A stretch of 36,159 nucleotides of DNA, from positions 1 to 36,159 of the forward strand of contig FCNA01000122.1 in assembly GCA_900018345.1 (NCBI GenBank), read 5' to 3'. Shown one piece after another: positions 8,847-17,876 of the stretch. How positions within the stretch are numbered: the stretch's first letter is position 1; each line of letters starts with the position of its first letter. The translations under genes and the position numbers were made by a program. Below the pieces are notes generated by a model. The model ran no database searches, had not been told where the DNA came from, and was given only the letters and a program-made list of their open reading frames with translations. This DNA comes from Clostridiales bacterium CHKCI006. Lineage in GTDB: Bacteria > Bacillota_I > Bacilli_A > Erysipelotrichales > Coprobacillaceae.

Positions 8847-9221
8847 TCAAGTTTTTTCATTAAAAAGTAACGACTGGCGGGTAATGATACCGCAGAGTGC
8901 GCCCCTTCCGTCAACAATAGGGACATAGTTTTGATTCAAAGCAACAGCAATAACCTGTTTTTCGTCCGCATCTATGGATAGGGCAAGATAACATTCTTTG
9001 CGCATGATGTCGCCAATTCGGTAACGCTCCTGAATTTTCAAATCCGTATTTCCGACAGCCAAAATGTGACGGAGGAAATCTCCCTCCTTCACACTTCCCA
9101 CATACTGTTCTTCTTCATTCAGCACGGGTATGGCAGTATATCCGTGCGCACGAAAGCGTTCCAGTCCCTGACGGACCGTATCATTCTCATGGAGGAACAC
9201 GGTGGAAATTTTCGGAATCAT
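8847..9221 (-). CDS. CBS-domain pair protein (possibly decayed)
   Basis: A 124-aa protein with two tandem CBS motifs: HGYTAIPVLNEEEQYVGSV (about 27-45) and NQNYVPIVDGRGALCGIITR (about 93-112). Small two-CBS proteins bind adenine nucleotides, and several in Bacillota bind c-di-AMP, a regulator of potassium uptake. A link to Kdp control is plausible but inferred. There is no ribosome binding site before the ATG, and the frame is open somewhat upstream (INIIKI), so the true N terminus may be damaged. It follows kdpC by about 25 nt on the same strand. Its stop TGA is followed in the same frame by a LysR-like remnant. Confidence 0.65.
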   Translation of the reverse strand: MIPKISTVFLHENDTVRQGLERFRAHGYTAIPVLNEEEQYVGSVKEGDFLRHILAVGNTDLKIQERYRIGDIMRKECYLALSIDADEKQVIAVALNQNYVPIVDGRGALCGIITRQSLLFNEKT

Positions 9222-9246
9222 GATTTTGATAATGTTAATAGTGTGA

Positions 9247-9855
9247 TTACTTCTCCAAAATTCCGTCCAGCATCAAATTCACTTTAAGAACATTAACGGT
9301 TTCTTCACCGAAAATACCTAAGAACTTACCGTCAGTGCATTTTTGAATAACCTCCCGCACCTCGTCCTCGGTCATATTGTTTGCTTTTGCAATTCTTGCT
9401 ACCTGATACTCAGCGGCGGCAGGTGAAATATGCGGGTCAAGTCCGCTGCCCGAGCAGGTTACAAGGTCAACGGGGATTGCTGTTTCGTCCATATCGGGAT
9501 TGGCCGCTCTGAGCTTTTCCACACGCTCCCGAACCAAAGCCTCATATTCTTCGCTTGCCGGGGAAAGATTGGACGGTGCGGCATACATCAGAGTTTTTCC
9601 GTTTTCGTCCTTGTAGGTTGAAACATCAATATTCATAATGCGCCCCCACATATGCCCGTCATCCGTATACTGTTGACCGAGCAGCTCACAGCCGTACTTT
9701 TTTCCGTCAACCTCAATAATACTTCCGTTTGCTTTATCAGGAAAAATAAGCTGTGCAATGCCTGTTACAATACCTGTATAAACCACGCCGCAGAGCAATG
9801 TAAAAATAAGAAAGATCATAGCCGCTCTCGGCAGTACATTTTTCAATGTTTTCAT
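9247..9855 (-). CDS. kdpC: Potassium-transporting ATPase subunit KdpC
   Basis: A 202-aa KdpC using the ATG at 9855 behind AAGGAGG; an upstream TTG start would overlap that site. One N-terminal membrane segment (about 10-35, AAMIFLIFTLLCGVVYTGIV) is followed by an extracytoplasmic domain. Family motifs include DLVTCSGSGLDPHISPAAAEYQVARIA. KdpC helps assemble KdpA with KdpB and raises potassium/ATP affinity. It begins 13 nt after kdpB. Confidence 0.95.
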   Translation of the reverse strand: MKTLKNVLPRAAMIFLIFTLLCGVVYTGIVTGIAQLIFPDKANGSIIEVDGKKYGCELLGQQYTDDGHMWGRIMNIDVSTYKDENGKTLMYAAPSNLSPASEEYEALVRERVEKLRAANPDMDETAIPVDLVTCSGSGLDPHISPAAAEYQVARIAKANNMTEDEVREVIQKCTDGKFLGIFGEETVNVLKVNLMLDGILEK

Positions 9856-9868
9856 TATAAATTCCTCC

Positions 9869-11938
9869 TTATGCAAGCCCGAAAAGAACTAGCAGCATAT
9901 CAATCAGCTTAATGAAGATAAAAGGTGCCGCAAAACCGCCGAGACCGTAAATTAACAGATTGCGTGACAAGAGCTTGCCTGCCGGCACCTCACGGTATTT
10001 AACGCCTTTGAGTGCCAGCGGAATCAACGCAATAATAATCAGCGCGTTGTAAATTATTGCCGATAAAACAGCGCTTTGCGGGGAATGAAGTCCCATAATG
10101 TTAAGTGCTGAAAGTCCCGGATAAAGCCCCATAAACAAGGCGGGGATAATGGCGAAGTACTTTGCCACATCATTAGCTATCGAGAAGGTGGTCAGACTGC
10201 CTCTTGTCATTAAAAGCTGTTTGCCGATGCGGACAATATCAATAAGCTTTGTCGGCGACGAATCAAGATCAACCATATTGCCTGCTTCCTTTGCCGCCTG
10301 TGTGCCTGTGTTCATCGCAACCGCCACATCGGCCTGCGCAAGTGCGGGAGCGTCGTTTGTGCCGTCGCCCGTCATTGCCACAAGGTGTCCCTTGGTTTGA
10401 AAATCCCGTATCATATGAAGCTTGCCTTCGGGCGTTGCTTCGGCAAGAAAATCGTCCACTCCGGCTTCTGCCGCAATAGCGGCGGCGGTCATCGGGTTAT
10501 CGCCCGTAATCATAATGGTTTTTATGCCCATTTTGCGAAGATCAGCAAATTTTTCCTTTACGCCCTGCTTGATAATGTCTTTCAGATGAATAACGCCTAA
10601 AATCTTATGATTTTTCGCTACAACAAGGGGAGTTCCACCTTGGTTCGCAATCTCTTTAACGATTCGGTCGCATTCATTAGAATAAATGCCGCCGTTTTCG
10701 GTCACATATTCCTGCATAGTGTCGGCGGCTCCCTTGCGGATTTCGTTGCCGTCGTAATCAACTCCGCTCATACGGGTTTTCGCCGTAAAGGGGATAAAGG
10801 TCATATTCTTGTCGAAAAGCTCTCTGCCGCGAATATTAAATTTTTCTTTTGCGAGAATAACTACACTTCTGCCCTCAGGCGTTTCATCGGCAAGCGAGGA
10901 TAGCTGCGCCGCATCGGCAAGCTCCTGTTCACTTGCACCGTCTACCGGAATAAAGGCGCTCGCCTTTCGGTTGCCAAGTGTAATCGTGCCTGTTTTGTCA
11001 AGCATAAGTATGTCCACATCGCCTGCGGCTTCTATAGCTCTGCCGCTCATAGCAAGAACATTTGCCTGATTAAGTCGGCTCATTCCCGCAATACCGATAG
11101 CCGAAAGCAAGGCGCCGATGGTGGTAGGGGCGAGGCAGACAAGCAGAGCTACCAGGGTGGTAACAGAGGTCGGATTATCAATTCCCGCCTGCTTTGCCGA
11201 GAATATGGAATAGGTATACAGCGACACAGTGACAAGAATAAATATAATGGAAAGTGCAACAAGGAAAATCTGCAACGCGATTTCATTAGGCGTCTTTTTT
11301 CTGGATGCGCCCTCGACCATTGCAATCATTTTATCAAGGAAGCTTTCGCCTGCTTCATTCGTTATCTGCACGACAATCCAATCGGAAAGTACGGTTGTAC
11401 CGCCTGTTACGGCGCTTCTGTCGCCGCCCGCCTCACGGATAACGGGTGCGGATTCGCCTGTGATAGCACTTTCGTCTACCGAGGCCGCACCCTCAATAAC
11501 CTCACCGTCGCCCGGAATTTGCTCTCCTGCTTTTACAATGACAATATCGCCTTTTTTAAGCAAAACGGAAGAAACGGCGGTTATCTGCTCCTTTTTATCG
11601 GCAGATGGTATTTTATGCGCCTCTACATCTTTCTTTGAAGCTCTCAGAGCGTCCGCCTGCGCCTTTCCGCGTCCTTCTGCAATTGCTTCGGCAAAATTTG
11701 CAAAAATACAGGTAAACCACAGAATAATGGCGATTGCCAAGGTGTAGCCGCTTGAAGCGTCTTTTAATCCGAACAGGGAAACAATCCACAGCCCGGTTGT
11801 CAGGATAGCTGAAATATACACCAAAAGCATAACAGGGTTTTGCACCTGTGTTTTGGGGTGTAGTTTTATAAATGAATCTTTTATGGCTCTGCCGAGCATC
11901 TTTTTATCGGCAAAAGCACTTTTTGTTTTCGATACCAT
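9869..11938 (-). CDS. kdpB: Potassium-transporting ATPase ATP-binding subunit KdpB
   Basis: A 689-aa P-type ATPase subunit. The phosphorylated aspartate is Asp314 in DKTGTIT. The actuator loop TGES is at 160-163; its serine matches the position phosphorylated to inhibit the E. coli enzyme. The hinge motif [12 protein letters not shown] is intact. Transmembrane helices lie near 37-80, 222-285 and in the C-terminal hundred residues. KdpB hydrolyses ATP to drive K+ import through KdpA. Its ATG has AAGGAGG at good spacing. It lies between kdpA and kdpC. Confidence 0.97.
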   Translation of the reverse strand: MVSKTKSAFADKKMLGRAIKDSFIKLHPKTQVQNPVMLLVYISAILTTGLWIVSLFGLKDASSGYTLAIAIILWFTCIFANFAEAIAEGRGKAQADALRASKKDVEAHKIPSADKKEQITAVSSVLLKKGDIVIVKAGEQIPGDGEVIEGAASVDESAITGESAPVIREAGGDRSAVTGGTTVLSDWIVVQITNEAGESFLDKMIAMVEGASRKKTPNEIALQIFLVALSIIFILVTVSLYTYSIFSAKQAGIDNPTSVTTLVALLVCLAPTTIGALLSAIGIAGMSRLNQANVLAMSGRAIEAAGDVDILMLDKTGTITLGNRKASAFIPVDGASEQELADAAQLSSLADETPEGRSVVILAKEKFNIRGRELFDKNMTFIPFTAKTRMSGVDYDGNEIRKGAADTMQEYVTENGGIYSNECDRIVKEIANQGGTPLVVAKNHKILGVIHLKDIIKQGVKEKFADLRKMGIKTIMITGDNPMTAAAIAAEAGVDDFLAEATPEGKLHMIRDFQTKGHLVAMTGDGTNDAPALAQADVAVAMNTGTQAAKEAGNMVDLDSSPTKLIDIVRIGKQLLMTRGSLTTFSIANDVAKYFAIIPALFMGLYPGLSALNIMGLHSPQSAVLSAIIYNALIIIALIPLALKGVKYREVPAGKLLSRNLLIYGLGGFAAPFIFIKLIDMLLVLFGLA

Positions 11939-11950
11939 AACAGTGCCTCC

Positions 11951-13762
11951 TTAAATAACATTACTGAAAAATTCAGCCAGCGGTCCTAATGCCAACGCAG
12001 GGAAGAAGCTGAGCGCGCCTATAATAAGGACAATTAGTATCAGCAGGAATACAAACATACCGTTTGTGGTGGAAAGTGTACCCGCGCTTGTTGCAATCTT
12101 CTTTTTCCCTGCAAGACTTCCCGCAATCGCCAGCGTTCCGATGATAGGCAGGAAACGGGCAAACAGCATGACAAGACCGAGCGAAACATTTAAAAATACG
12201 GTATTTGCATTAAATCCGGCAAAGGCAGAGCCGTTATTACTGCCGCAGGAAGAATATGCGTATAGAATTTCGGAAAAGCCGTGCGCTCCGCCATTGTTAA
12301 GACTGTCCGCTACGCTCGGGACTACCGCCGCAATACCGCTGCCTATAAGAATGGCAATCGGCGTAGCAAGGCAAACAAGCACAGACCATTTCATCTCGTA
12401 AGGTTCAATCTTTTTGCTTAAAAACTCAGGTGTTCTGCCGACCATAAGCCCGGCTATAAATACCGTCAGAATGGCAAATGCAAGCATACCGTAAAGACCG
12501 CAGCCAACGCCGCCGAAGATAACCTCGCCGAGCTGCATCAGGAGCATTGTCACCATACCGCCGAGCGGCGTGTAGCTGTCGTGCATAGAGTTTACAGAGC
12601 CGTTGGAAGCTGCCGTTGTAAATGCCGCCCATGTTGAGGATGTTGCAATGCCGAATCGGGTTTCCTTACCCTCCATATTGCCGCCTGCTTGGTCGATCAT
12701 AGAGATGTTGACGCCATCCTGTGCAAGCTGCGGTGTTGCAACCTGTTCGCTGACGGCGATCGTGCCGAGCGCCAACACAAGGCATATAAACATCGCCATA
12801 AATATTGCATCGCCCTGTTTTTTGTTCTTTACCGCCTTGCCAAAGGTGAAGCACAGCGCCGCAGGAATAAGCAAAATTGAAAGCATTTCAATTAAATTTG
12901 TAAAGGCGTTCGGATTTTCGAGCGGATGAGCGGAGTTAACACCCATATAACCGCCGCCGTTTGTGCCTGATTGCTTAATGGCGACCTGACTTGCCGCAGG
13001 GCCCATAGGTACAAACTGTTCGGTAACAATTTCGGCGTCTTCTATTTTTTTGCCGTCAACTGTTACGGTATTTGTATCAAGGTCAATCTCGGCGTTTTCA
13101 AGGATTTCGCCGTCTGCGCTTACCGCAATCGGTTCAACGAGCGATACGGTTTCAGCTCCTTTAAGGTTTTGAATAACGCCGCCGCCTACAAGACAAAGTG
13201 AGATTACAAGATTAAGCGGAATCAAAATATGAATGATGATTCTCGTTATATCAACCCAAAAGCTGCCTAAGCCATCGGCTTTTACTTTTATAAATCCCCG
13301 TATCAGGGCAAACAGCACGGCAATGCCCGTAGCTGCGGAAACAAAGTTCTGCACGGTAAGTCCGAGCGCTTGCGTAAGATAGCTTAATGTAGACTCGCCG
13401 CTGTATGCCTGCCAGTTTGTATTGGTTACAAAGCTTGCCGCTGTGTTAAAGGACAAATCCCATTTTACACCCGAAAGCCCCTGCGGATTTCCGGGAAGAA
13501 CTCCCTGCAAAAGCTGAAGCAAAAACAGAAAAACAAGACCGATGCCTGAAAAAATCAGAACTGAAACGGCATATTTTTTCCAGTTCATTTGCTCGTCCTT
13601 TTTGACGCGCATAACCTTATACACAGCGTCTTCACAGGGCGTTAGAATTTTTGAAAGAAAGGTTTTCTCTCCGTTCATTACCTTCTTGATATAAGCACCG
13701 AGCGGAATCGCCAAAGCAATAAGAACGACGAGATAAAGTATGTATTGTATTACCGAACTCAT
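11951..13762 (-). CDS. kdpA: Potassium-transporting ATPase potassium-binding subunit KdpA
   Basis: A 603-aa polytopic membrane protein forming the K+ selectivity path. The four pore-loop signatures are present: FVTNTNWQAYSGES, QSGTNGGGYMGVNSAHP, ATSSTWAAFTTAASNG and SSCGSNNGSAFAGFNAN. It is about 45 residues longer than the E. coli protein. The extra length is largely an acidic extracytoplasmic stretch (around GEILENAEIDLDTNTV), as in many clostridial homologues. Its ATG overlaps the kdpF stop (ATGA), giving translational coupling. It works in the membrane with KdpB, KdpC and KdpF. Confidence 0.97.
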   Translation of the reverse strand: MSSVIQYILYLVVLIALAIPLGAYIKKVMNGEKTFLSKILTPCEDAVYKVMRVKKDEQMNWKKYAVSVLIFSGIGLVFLFLLQLLQGVLPGNPQGLSGVKWDLSFNTAASFVTNTNWQAYSGESTLSYLTQALGLTVQNFVSAATGIAVLFALIRGFIKVKADGLGSFWVDITRIIIHILIPLNLVISLCLVGGGVIQNLKGAETVSLVEPIAVSADGEILENAEIDLDTNTVTVDGKKIEDAEIVTEQFVPMGPAASQVAIKQSGTNGGGYMGVNSAHPLENPNAFTNLIEMLSILLIPAALCFTFGKAVKNKKQGDAIFMAMFICLVLALGTIAVSEQVATPQLAQDGVNISMIDQAGGNMEGKETRFGIATSSTWAAFTTAASNGSVNSMHDSYTPLGGMVTMLLMQLGEVIFGGVGCGLYGMLAFAILTVFIAGLMVGRTPEFLSKKIEPYEMKWSVLVCLATPIAILIGSGIAAVVPSVADSLNNGGAHGFSEILYAYSSCGSNNGSAFAGFNANTVFLNVSLGLVMLFARFLPIIGTLAIAGSLAGKKKIATSAGTLSTTNGMFVFLLILIVLIIGALSFFPALALGPLAEFFSNVI

Positions 13763-13851
13763 TTTTGTTCATCCCCTTTCATCAGTATATAGACATAATA
13801 GATTAGCAGTGCCGCAGCACAAAGACCGATAAATCCGATTAAAATATTCAT
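13759..13851 (-). CDS. kdpF: KdpF small membrane subunit
   Basis: A 30-aa peptide MNILIGFIGLCAAALLIYYV..., with a single membrane helix and a short charged tail KGDEQK. AAGGAGG lies 7 nt before the ATG, and the TGA overlaps the kdpA ATG. Size, hydrophobicity and position immediately before kdpA identify KdpF, which stabilises the KdpABC complex. Confidence 0.93.
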   Translation of the reverse strand: MNILIGFIGLCAAALLIYYVYILMKGDEQK

Positions 13852-13941
13852 AGTCTTACCTCCTTGCCTGATATTTTAACAGCATAAAGATTAAATTGGG
13901 ATTAGCAGAATTTACAGCGTATTAAAACTATATTAAGGCGC

Positions 13942-14136
13942 TTACAGCCACCCGAAAATCAAAGCAAAAGGAATCGTAATAATTACGGTGAAGAAAAACA
14001 CGGCAACGAGAACACAAATCGGCATACCGATAAATACCGCAAAAAAGGACAGATACGGATGCTTGAATGCGAAATGCTCCGCACGTGCTTCAATGCGCTT
14101 ATCAAATTCGTGTATAGCTTTAAATATGGCTGACAT
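13942..14136 (-). CDS. Small membrane protein upstream of kdpFABC
   Basis: A 64-aa protein with a soluble, charged N terminus (about 1-25, FDKRIEARAEHFAFKH) and a hydrophobic C-terminal segment (about 28-62) that could cross the membrane once or form a hairpin. TAAGGAGGG precedes the ATG at good spacing, so translation is likely. It is the first gene of the kdp cluster on this strand, 90 nt before kdpF. I do not recognise a family. It may be an accessory Kdp subunit or a regulator peptide; that is a guess from position only. Confidence 0.7.
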   Translation of the reverse strand: MSAIFKAIHEFDKRIEARAEHFAFKHPYLSFFAVFIGMPICVLVAVFFFTVIITIPFALIFGWL

Positions 14137-14340
14137 ATTTAATCCCTCCTTACGCTAACAGAATAGCACAGGAGAAATAAAAACGGGAAAAAGACCTCAT
14201 TGATTACTGTTAAGAAAAAATAAAGTCTCAATTAGTGGAACTTACCTGCCAAAATGGAAAGCGACGGCAGAAAGAATAGAATCTTCCTGCCGCCGCCGCT
14301 TTTTGCTAATTCATATTAAATTTTTTATTGCTTTTCTTAT
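14137..14340. other. Region upstream of the kdp cluster
   Basis: On the minus strand this should hold the kdp promoter. A weak candidate is TTGAGA, 17 nt, AGTAAT (about 14200-14230), which I do not regard as settled. CGGCAG and CTGCCG at about 14264-14293 flank an A/T-rich loop, and TTTTT follows on the plus strand, so this hairpin could terminate plus-strand transcripts. No c-di-AMP riboswitch motif was recognised. Confidence 0.4.
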
Positions 14341-14371
14341 CTTATCCAATGCTTTTTCGCACTTGTTACCA

Positions 14372-14660
14372 TGCCTCCAGCAGGAGGCACAAATGATGAT
14401 GAAAGATTTTTCTGTACAAATAAGTTGTCCTATAGTAATGTTAGTCTGGAAGCACCGGCACACTACAGAACACGATGTAACGTCTGGAGATCCAGAGCCC
14501 GAACTTTTATCAGTCGCCGCTATCCTTCATGCACAAATGATTGGTGGCTTTAAAGCCCGGATATTTATGAATACACCCACTTCATTAGGGTTCTCGCAGG
14601 GATAGCAGTCAATGCCGGTCTTTCCATCTTTTCAACCTTACTCATTACAGAAAGGAGAAA
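14372..14660 (+). ncRNA. Candidate bridge-RNA region of the IS110 element
   Basis: IS110-group elements encode a structured bridge RNA in the non-coding end 5' of the transposase. Here that region opens with a perfect hairpin TGCCTCC-AGCA-GGAGGCA (14372-14389). Further local inverted repeats follow: CTGGAGATCCAG near 14484, GGCTTTAAAGCC near 14547, and a GGATATT/AATACACC pair near 14559. No ribosome-bound ORF is convincing here. Assignment is by position and structure; the two guide loops were not resolved. Confidence 0.45.
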
Positions 14661-14663
14661 AAC

Positions 14664-16160
14664 ATGGAAACAAAAAGCAGAAAACAAGTTAAAAGGCTCA
14701 TGTCTGGCAGTTCTTACTCTTCCGAAGAGCTTAGCTCTCTGACAATGGATGACGGTACTACGGTCGTCTATTCAGTCAATGGAGATATCAAACGATCTAT
14801 TTGTGGCAGTGTTGACGTGCACAAGAAAATCCTCATGGCTGCTATCTGCATAACCGATCCTGCTTCGCTTAAGTCCACCTTTTTTGTCAGAAAGTTCACA
14901 ACGATGAATGCCGACATCCGCACGATGGCAGGCTGGTTCAAAGAACATGGTGTGCAGGATGTCTGCATGGAGTCAACCGGTAAATACTGGATCCCTGTAT
15001 TCAATATTCTGGAACAGAATGATATCAAACCCATCCTGACACATCCTAAATATGTCAAGCAGGCGAAGGGACATAAAACAGATTTCCGTGATGCTATCCA
15101 TATGGCAAGCCTGTTCCGCATGGATCTGGTGATTGCTTCTTTCATCCCGCCTGCTGAGATTCGTGATCTCCGTGAACTGTGTCGTTATCGCCTTAAGCTC
15201 ACCTATATCCGAACATCTGAAAAGAATCGTTTTCAGAATTCTATGACTATCTCTAAAGTGCGTTTGGATAGCGTCTTCACTGATCCTTTTGGCAAATCAG
15301 CATCCGCTATCATGGAATACCTCATTTCTACAGATCCTGAACAGGTCAACGATGACGATATCCTGGCACTGATCAGCCGTCGTGGGAATGTGAAGGCCTC
15401 CAACGAAGAAATTTTGGACAGCATTCATGGTTATGAATTGATTGGTGTGCAGCGCGATAAGCTTCAAATCATCAGGATGCACATTACCCAGATAGATGAA
15501 TGCATTGACATGATTGATAGTAAACTGGAGTACTACCGTCAGAAATATGCCAATATCATCAATCATCTTACAACAATGGTTGGAATCACATCAATGTCTG
15601 CACTGTATATCCTTGGTGAGATCGGCACAGATATGTCAGTATGGCGTGATGATCATTCTCTTGCGTGTTGGGCTGGACTTTCCCCTGCAAACAATGCAAG
15701 CGCAGGAAAAAAGAAATCTACCAAAGTAGGCAATGGTGGGCATTATCTTAAACCACTGCTTGTACAATGTGCGCTGGCAGCTGTAAAAAGCACAAAGAAA
15801 GACCCCTACTTTCATCATAAATATGAAACGCTGAAAAAACGTCGTGGCCATAAAAAGGCAATCATTGCCATTGCAAGGAAGATGCTTGTAGCAATCTATC
15901 ATATGATCAGGGATGATACAAATTTCCATCCGATCGACAAGGAAGAGGTCACACAAAAAACGAAAAAGACACAAGGGTTGAATTTAAAAAATGTCCTCAT
16001 TTTCTTAAAAGAACATGGCGCTGATGGAAATATGATCCGCATGGTTGAAGAACAGTGCTCCGAAAATACAGAAATAAAAGACGCAAAAGAAAAACAATCC
16101 AATTTAGCAATAACAGATGCGTCTCAACCAATACAGGAATCTGTAAACGGAATGTCCTGA
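14664..16160 (+). CDS. IS110-family transposase (DEDD, bridge-RNA-guided type)
   Basis: A 498-aa transposase with GGAG 6-7 nt upstream of the ATG. The RuvC-like DEDD domain shows Asp51 (GSVDVHKK), Glu103 (MESTGKYW), Asp140 and Asp143 (GHKTDFRDA). The C-terminal Transposase_20 domain shows MVGITSMSALYILGEIG, WAGLSPANNASAGKKKS and the GNGGHYLKPLLVQCA helix; Ser346 in NASAGKK is the likely catalytic serine. It is longer than many family members (often about 400-430 aa), with an extra hydrophilic C-terminal tail of some 70 residues. All catalytic residues are present, so it may be active. Confidence 0.93.
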   Translation: METKSRKQVKRLMSGSSYSSEELSSLTMDDGTTVVYSVNGDIKRSICGSVDVHKKILMAAICITDPASLKSTFFVRKFTTMNADIRTMAGWFKEHGVQDVCMESTGKYWIPVFNILEQNDIKPILTHPKYVKQAKGHKTDFRDAIHMASLFRMDLVIASFIPPAEIRDLRELCRYRLKLTYIRTSEKNRFQNSMTISKVRLDSVFTDPFGKSASAIMEYLISTDPEQVNDDDILALISRRGNVKASNEEILDSIHGYELIGVQRDKLQIIRMHITQIDECIDMIDSKLEYYRQKYANIINHLTTMVGITSMSALYILGEIGTDMSVWRDDHSLACWAGLSPANNASAGKKKSTKVGNGGHYLKPLLVQCALAAVKSTKKDPYFHHKYETLKKRRGHKKAIIAIARKMLVAIYHMIRDDTNFHPIDKEEVTQKTKKTQGLNLKNVLIFLKEHGADGNMIRMVEEQCSENTEIKDAKEKQSNLAITDASQPIQESVNGMS

Positions 16161-16324
16161 TCGACTTCCAACAGGGTCGCGCCCTAAATCATCATCATAG
16201 AAGATCCTGCGATGGCAACTGCTACAGCTTAAACTGGATTGCATCATTATTGTACCATACAGGACCTGATTTTAAAAGCTCCATTTTATGGGGTAGGGGC
16301 TTTATGCCCTTTTTTATCATTTTC

Positions 16325-17131
16325 TCATACATAATCTTTCATATTTCCTGAATGAAAACCATCAAGATCTAAAGTGACATATAAAAACCCTAAGCTTTTG
16401 AAATAAGGAACCACTTCTTGATAGATTTCCGGCTGCATAAAACGGGAAATTTGATCTTCCTCCAATTCTATACGCGCCAGCTGATCATGTACACGGACCC
16501 GATACTGCCTGAATCCATAGGAAGCAAGCTTTGCCTCAGCCTGTTCGACCATCCTGAGCCCTTCAGGGGTGATCGTCTGCCCGTAGGCAAAACGACTGGC
16601 CAGACAGGCAAACGAAGGCTTATTCCAGGTTGGCAGTCCCATTTCATTAGACAGCTCACGGATCTCCTGTTTCGTGAGTCCGGCTTCTTTGAGCGGACTC
16701 GCAATTCCCAGCTCGGAAATGGCACGCATACCCGGACGATAATCCTGCATATCATCGACATTGCTGCCTTCAACGACATGAGCAAAGCCCAGACCAGCCG
16801 CCGCCTCTATCAGTCTGGTAAACATCGCTTTCTTACAATGATAGCAACGATCCGAAGGGTTCTCACAGAAATGCGGAATCGTCAAGACGTCCACATCTAA
16901 AACAATCTGCCGGATCCCCTCTTTCTGACAGAATACCTTCGCCTCACATAACTCGTGGGATGGAATGGCCTGAAGATGGAGGGTGAAAGCCACCATCCTG
17001 TCCTTGAGAACCTCATGCGCCACCTTCAACAAAAAAGTCGAATCCACACCCGCTGAAAAAGCAACAGCGACCTTTTCCATCTCCTGCAGGTTCTTTTTAA
17101 GCATTTCTAATTTTTGATGTAAGTGATCCAT
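16325..17131 (-). CDS. larE: ATP-dependent sacrificial sulfur transferase LarE
   Basis: A 268-aa PP-loop protein with the ATP-binding motif SAGVDS (26-31) and Cys176 in PSFACLASRF. Cys176 has the same number as the cysteine that donates its sulfur in the Lactobacillus plantarum enzyme. A DRCYHCK motif (95-100) adds two cysteines. LarE adenylates the bis-carboxylated pyridinium made by LarB and inserts two sulfurs, giving the ligand of the nickel-pincer nucleotide used by lactate racemase. It starts 4 nt after larC2 and is the last lar gene here; the IS110 element lies immediately downstream. Length is normal, so the IS did not truncate it visibly. Confidence 0.95.
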   Translation of the reverse strand: MDHLHQKLEMLKKNLQEMEKVAVAFSAGVDSTFLLKVAHEVLKDRMVAFTLHLQAIPSHELCEAKVFCQKEGIRQIVLDVDVLTIPHFCENPSDRCYHCKKAMFTRLIEAAAGLGFAHVVEGSNVDDMQDYRPGMRAISELGIASPLKEAGLTKQEIRELSNEMGLPTWNKPSFACLASRFAYGQTITPEGLRMVEQAEAKLASYGFRQYRVRVHDQLARIELEEDQISRFMQPEIYQEVVPYFKSLGFLYVTLDLDGFHSGNMKDYV

Positions 17132-17135
17132 GCTC

Positions 17136-17876
17136 CTACTCCTTATTCATGAAAACTTTTCTGACCTCATCTAAACTCAGATCTTTCTCTCTGGCTATTT
17201 TGGCGAGATCCTCGTATTCATATTTCAGGCGTTTCACACCATAACCCGTTGACACTTTGCGTCTGGCTGAACCCAGTTCACTTTCCACCGTTTCTTCACG
17301 ACGCTCCAGCACATAGCGCTGGGTAGGAATTTCACGCACACCAATAGTTGTCGTGTGTTTAAAAAGACAGGCAAGGATCTTTTCACGATCCTGCTCCTTA
17401 CACATCACCCGAATGAGCGTTCCTGGACGCGATTTCTTCATTCCGATAGACATCGTGTACACTTCATGTGCGCCCTCTGCAAACAGGCGCTCCATCGCAA
17501 AACCTATCGCTTCTGCGCTCATATCATCGACATTGCAGGACAACTCCAAAATCTGATCCATCCGATTTTCACTGCTTCCCAGCATGGCTCGCACACAGTT
17601 CGCCATTGGGAAATCCTTCGTGCCCATGCCATAACCGATGGCCATGGTCTTCATGGCCGGCATCGAACCAAAGCGTGTCGCAAAATGTTTCAGTAAAGCC
17701 GCCCCGGTTGGCGTACATAACTCGCCCTTGATCTCTCCTCCATAAATAGGCACATCCTTTAAGATCGTCGCCGTCGCAGGCGCCGGAACAGGCAGGATTC
17801 CATGTGCACAATGCACCTGTCCGCTACCGACATGGATCGGTGACACAACGACTTCATCAGGCTGAATGGCTTCCAT
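17136..17876 (-). CDS. larC2: Nickel insertion protein LarC, C-terminal part (LarC2)
   Basis: A 246-aa ORF for the C-terminal two thirds of LarC. Family landmarks are DEVVVSPIHVGSGQVHCAHGILPVPAPAT near the start, ELCTPTGAALL, the metal-site region LELSCNVDDMSAEAIGFAMERL, and the late RREETVESELG. LarC inserts nickel in the pyridinium-bisthiocarboxylate nucleotide using CTP. The ATG overlaps the larC1 stop (TAATG) in the -1 frame. In L. plantarum, larC1 and larC2 are joined by programmed frameshifting, and the -1 frame here restores the family sequence (ADVT-GLSLLMEAIQPDEV). It may therefore never be made from its own ATG. Confidence 0.93.
   Translation of the reverse strand: MEAIQPDEVVVSPIHVGSGQVHCAHGILPVPAPATATILKDVPIYGGEIKGELCTPTGAALLKHFATRFGSMPAMKTMAIGYGMGTKDFPMANCVRAMLGSSENRMDQILELSCNVDDMSAEAIGFAMERLFAEGAHEVYTMSIGMKKSRPGTLIRVMCKEQDREKILACLFKHTTTIGVREIPTQRYVLERREETVESELGSARRKVSTGYGVKRLKYEYEDLAKIAREKDLSLDEVRKVFMNKE

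Larger units (their letters stand above)
14341..16320 (+). mobile_element. IS110-family insertion sequence (ends approximate)
   Basis: A DEDD transposase gene is flanked by about 320 nt of non-coding DNA on its 5' side and about 150 nt on its 3' side, the layout of IS110-group elements. These generally lack terminal inverted repeats, so the exact ends cannot be read here. It lies between the kdp island and larE. No second copy lies in the window. A weak plus-strand hairpin GGGC/GCCC followed by TTTTTT (16297-16316) could end its transcript. Confidence 0.75.

Noticed and set aside
14137-14340. c-di-AMP (ydaO-type) riboswitch before the kdp cluster
   Set aside because: Such switches often precede kdp genes, but I could not find the conserved sequence blocks and the space is short.
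14303-14605. 100-aa plus-strand ORF upstream of the IS110 transposase
   Set aside because: No ribosome binding site and no family resemblance; the region fits the non-coding, bridge-RNA end of an IS110 element better.
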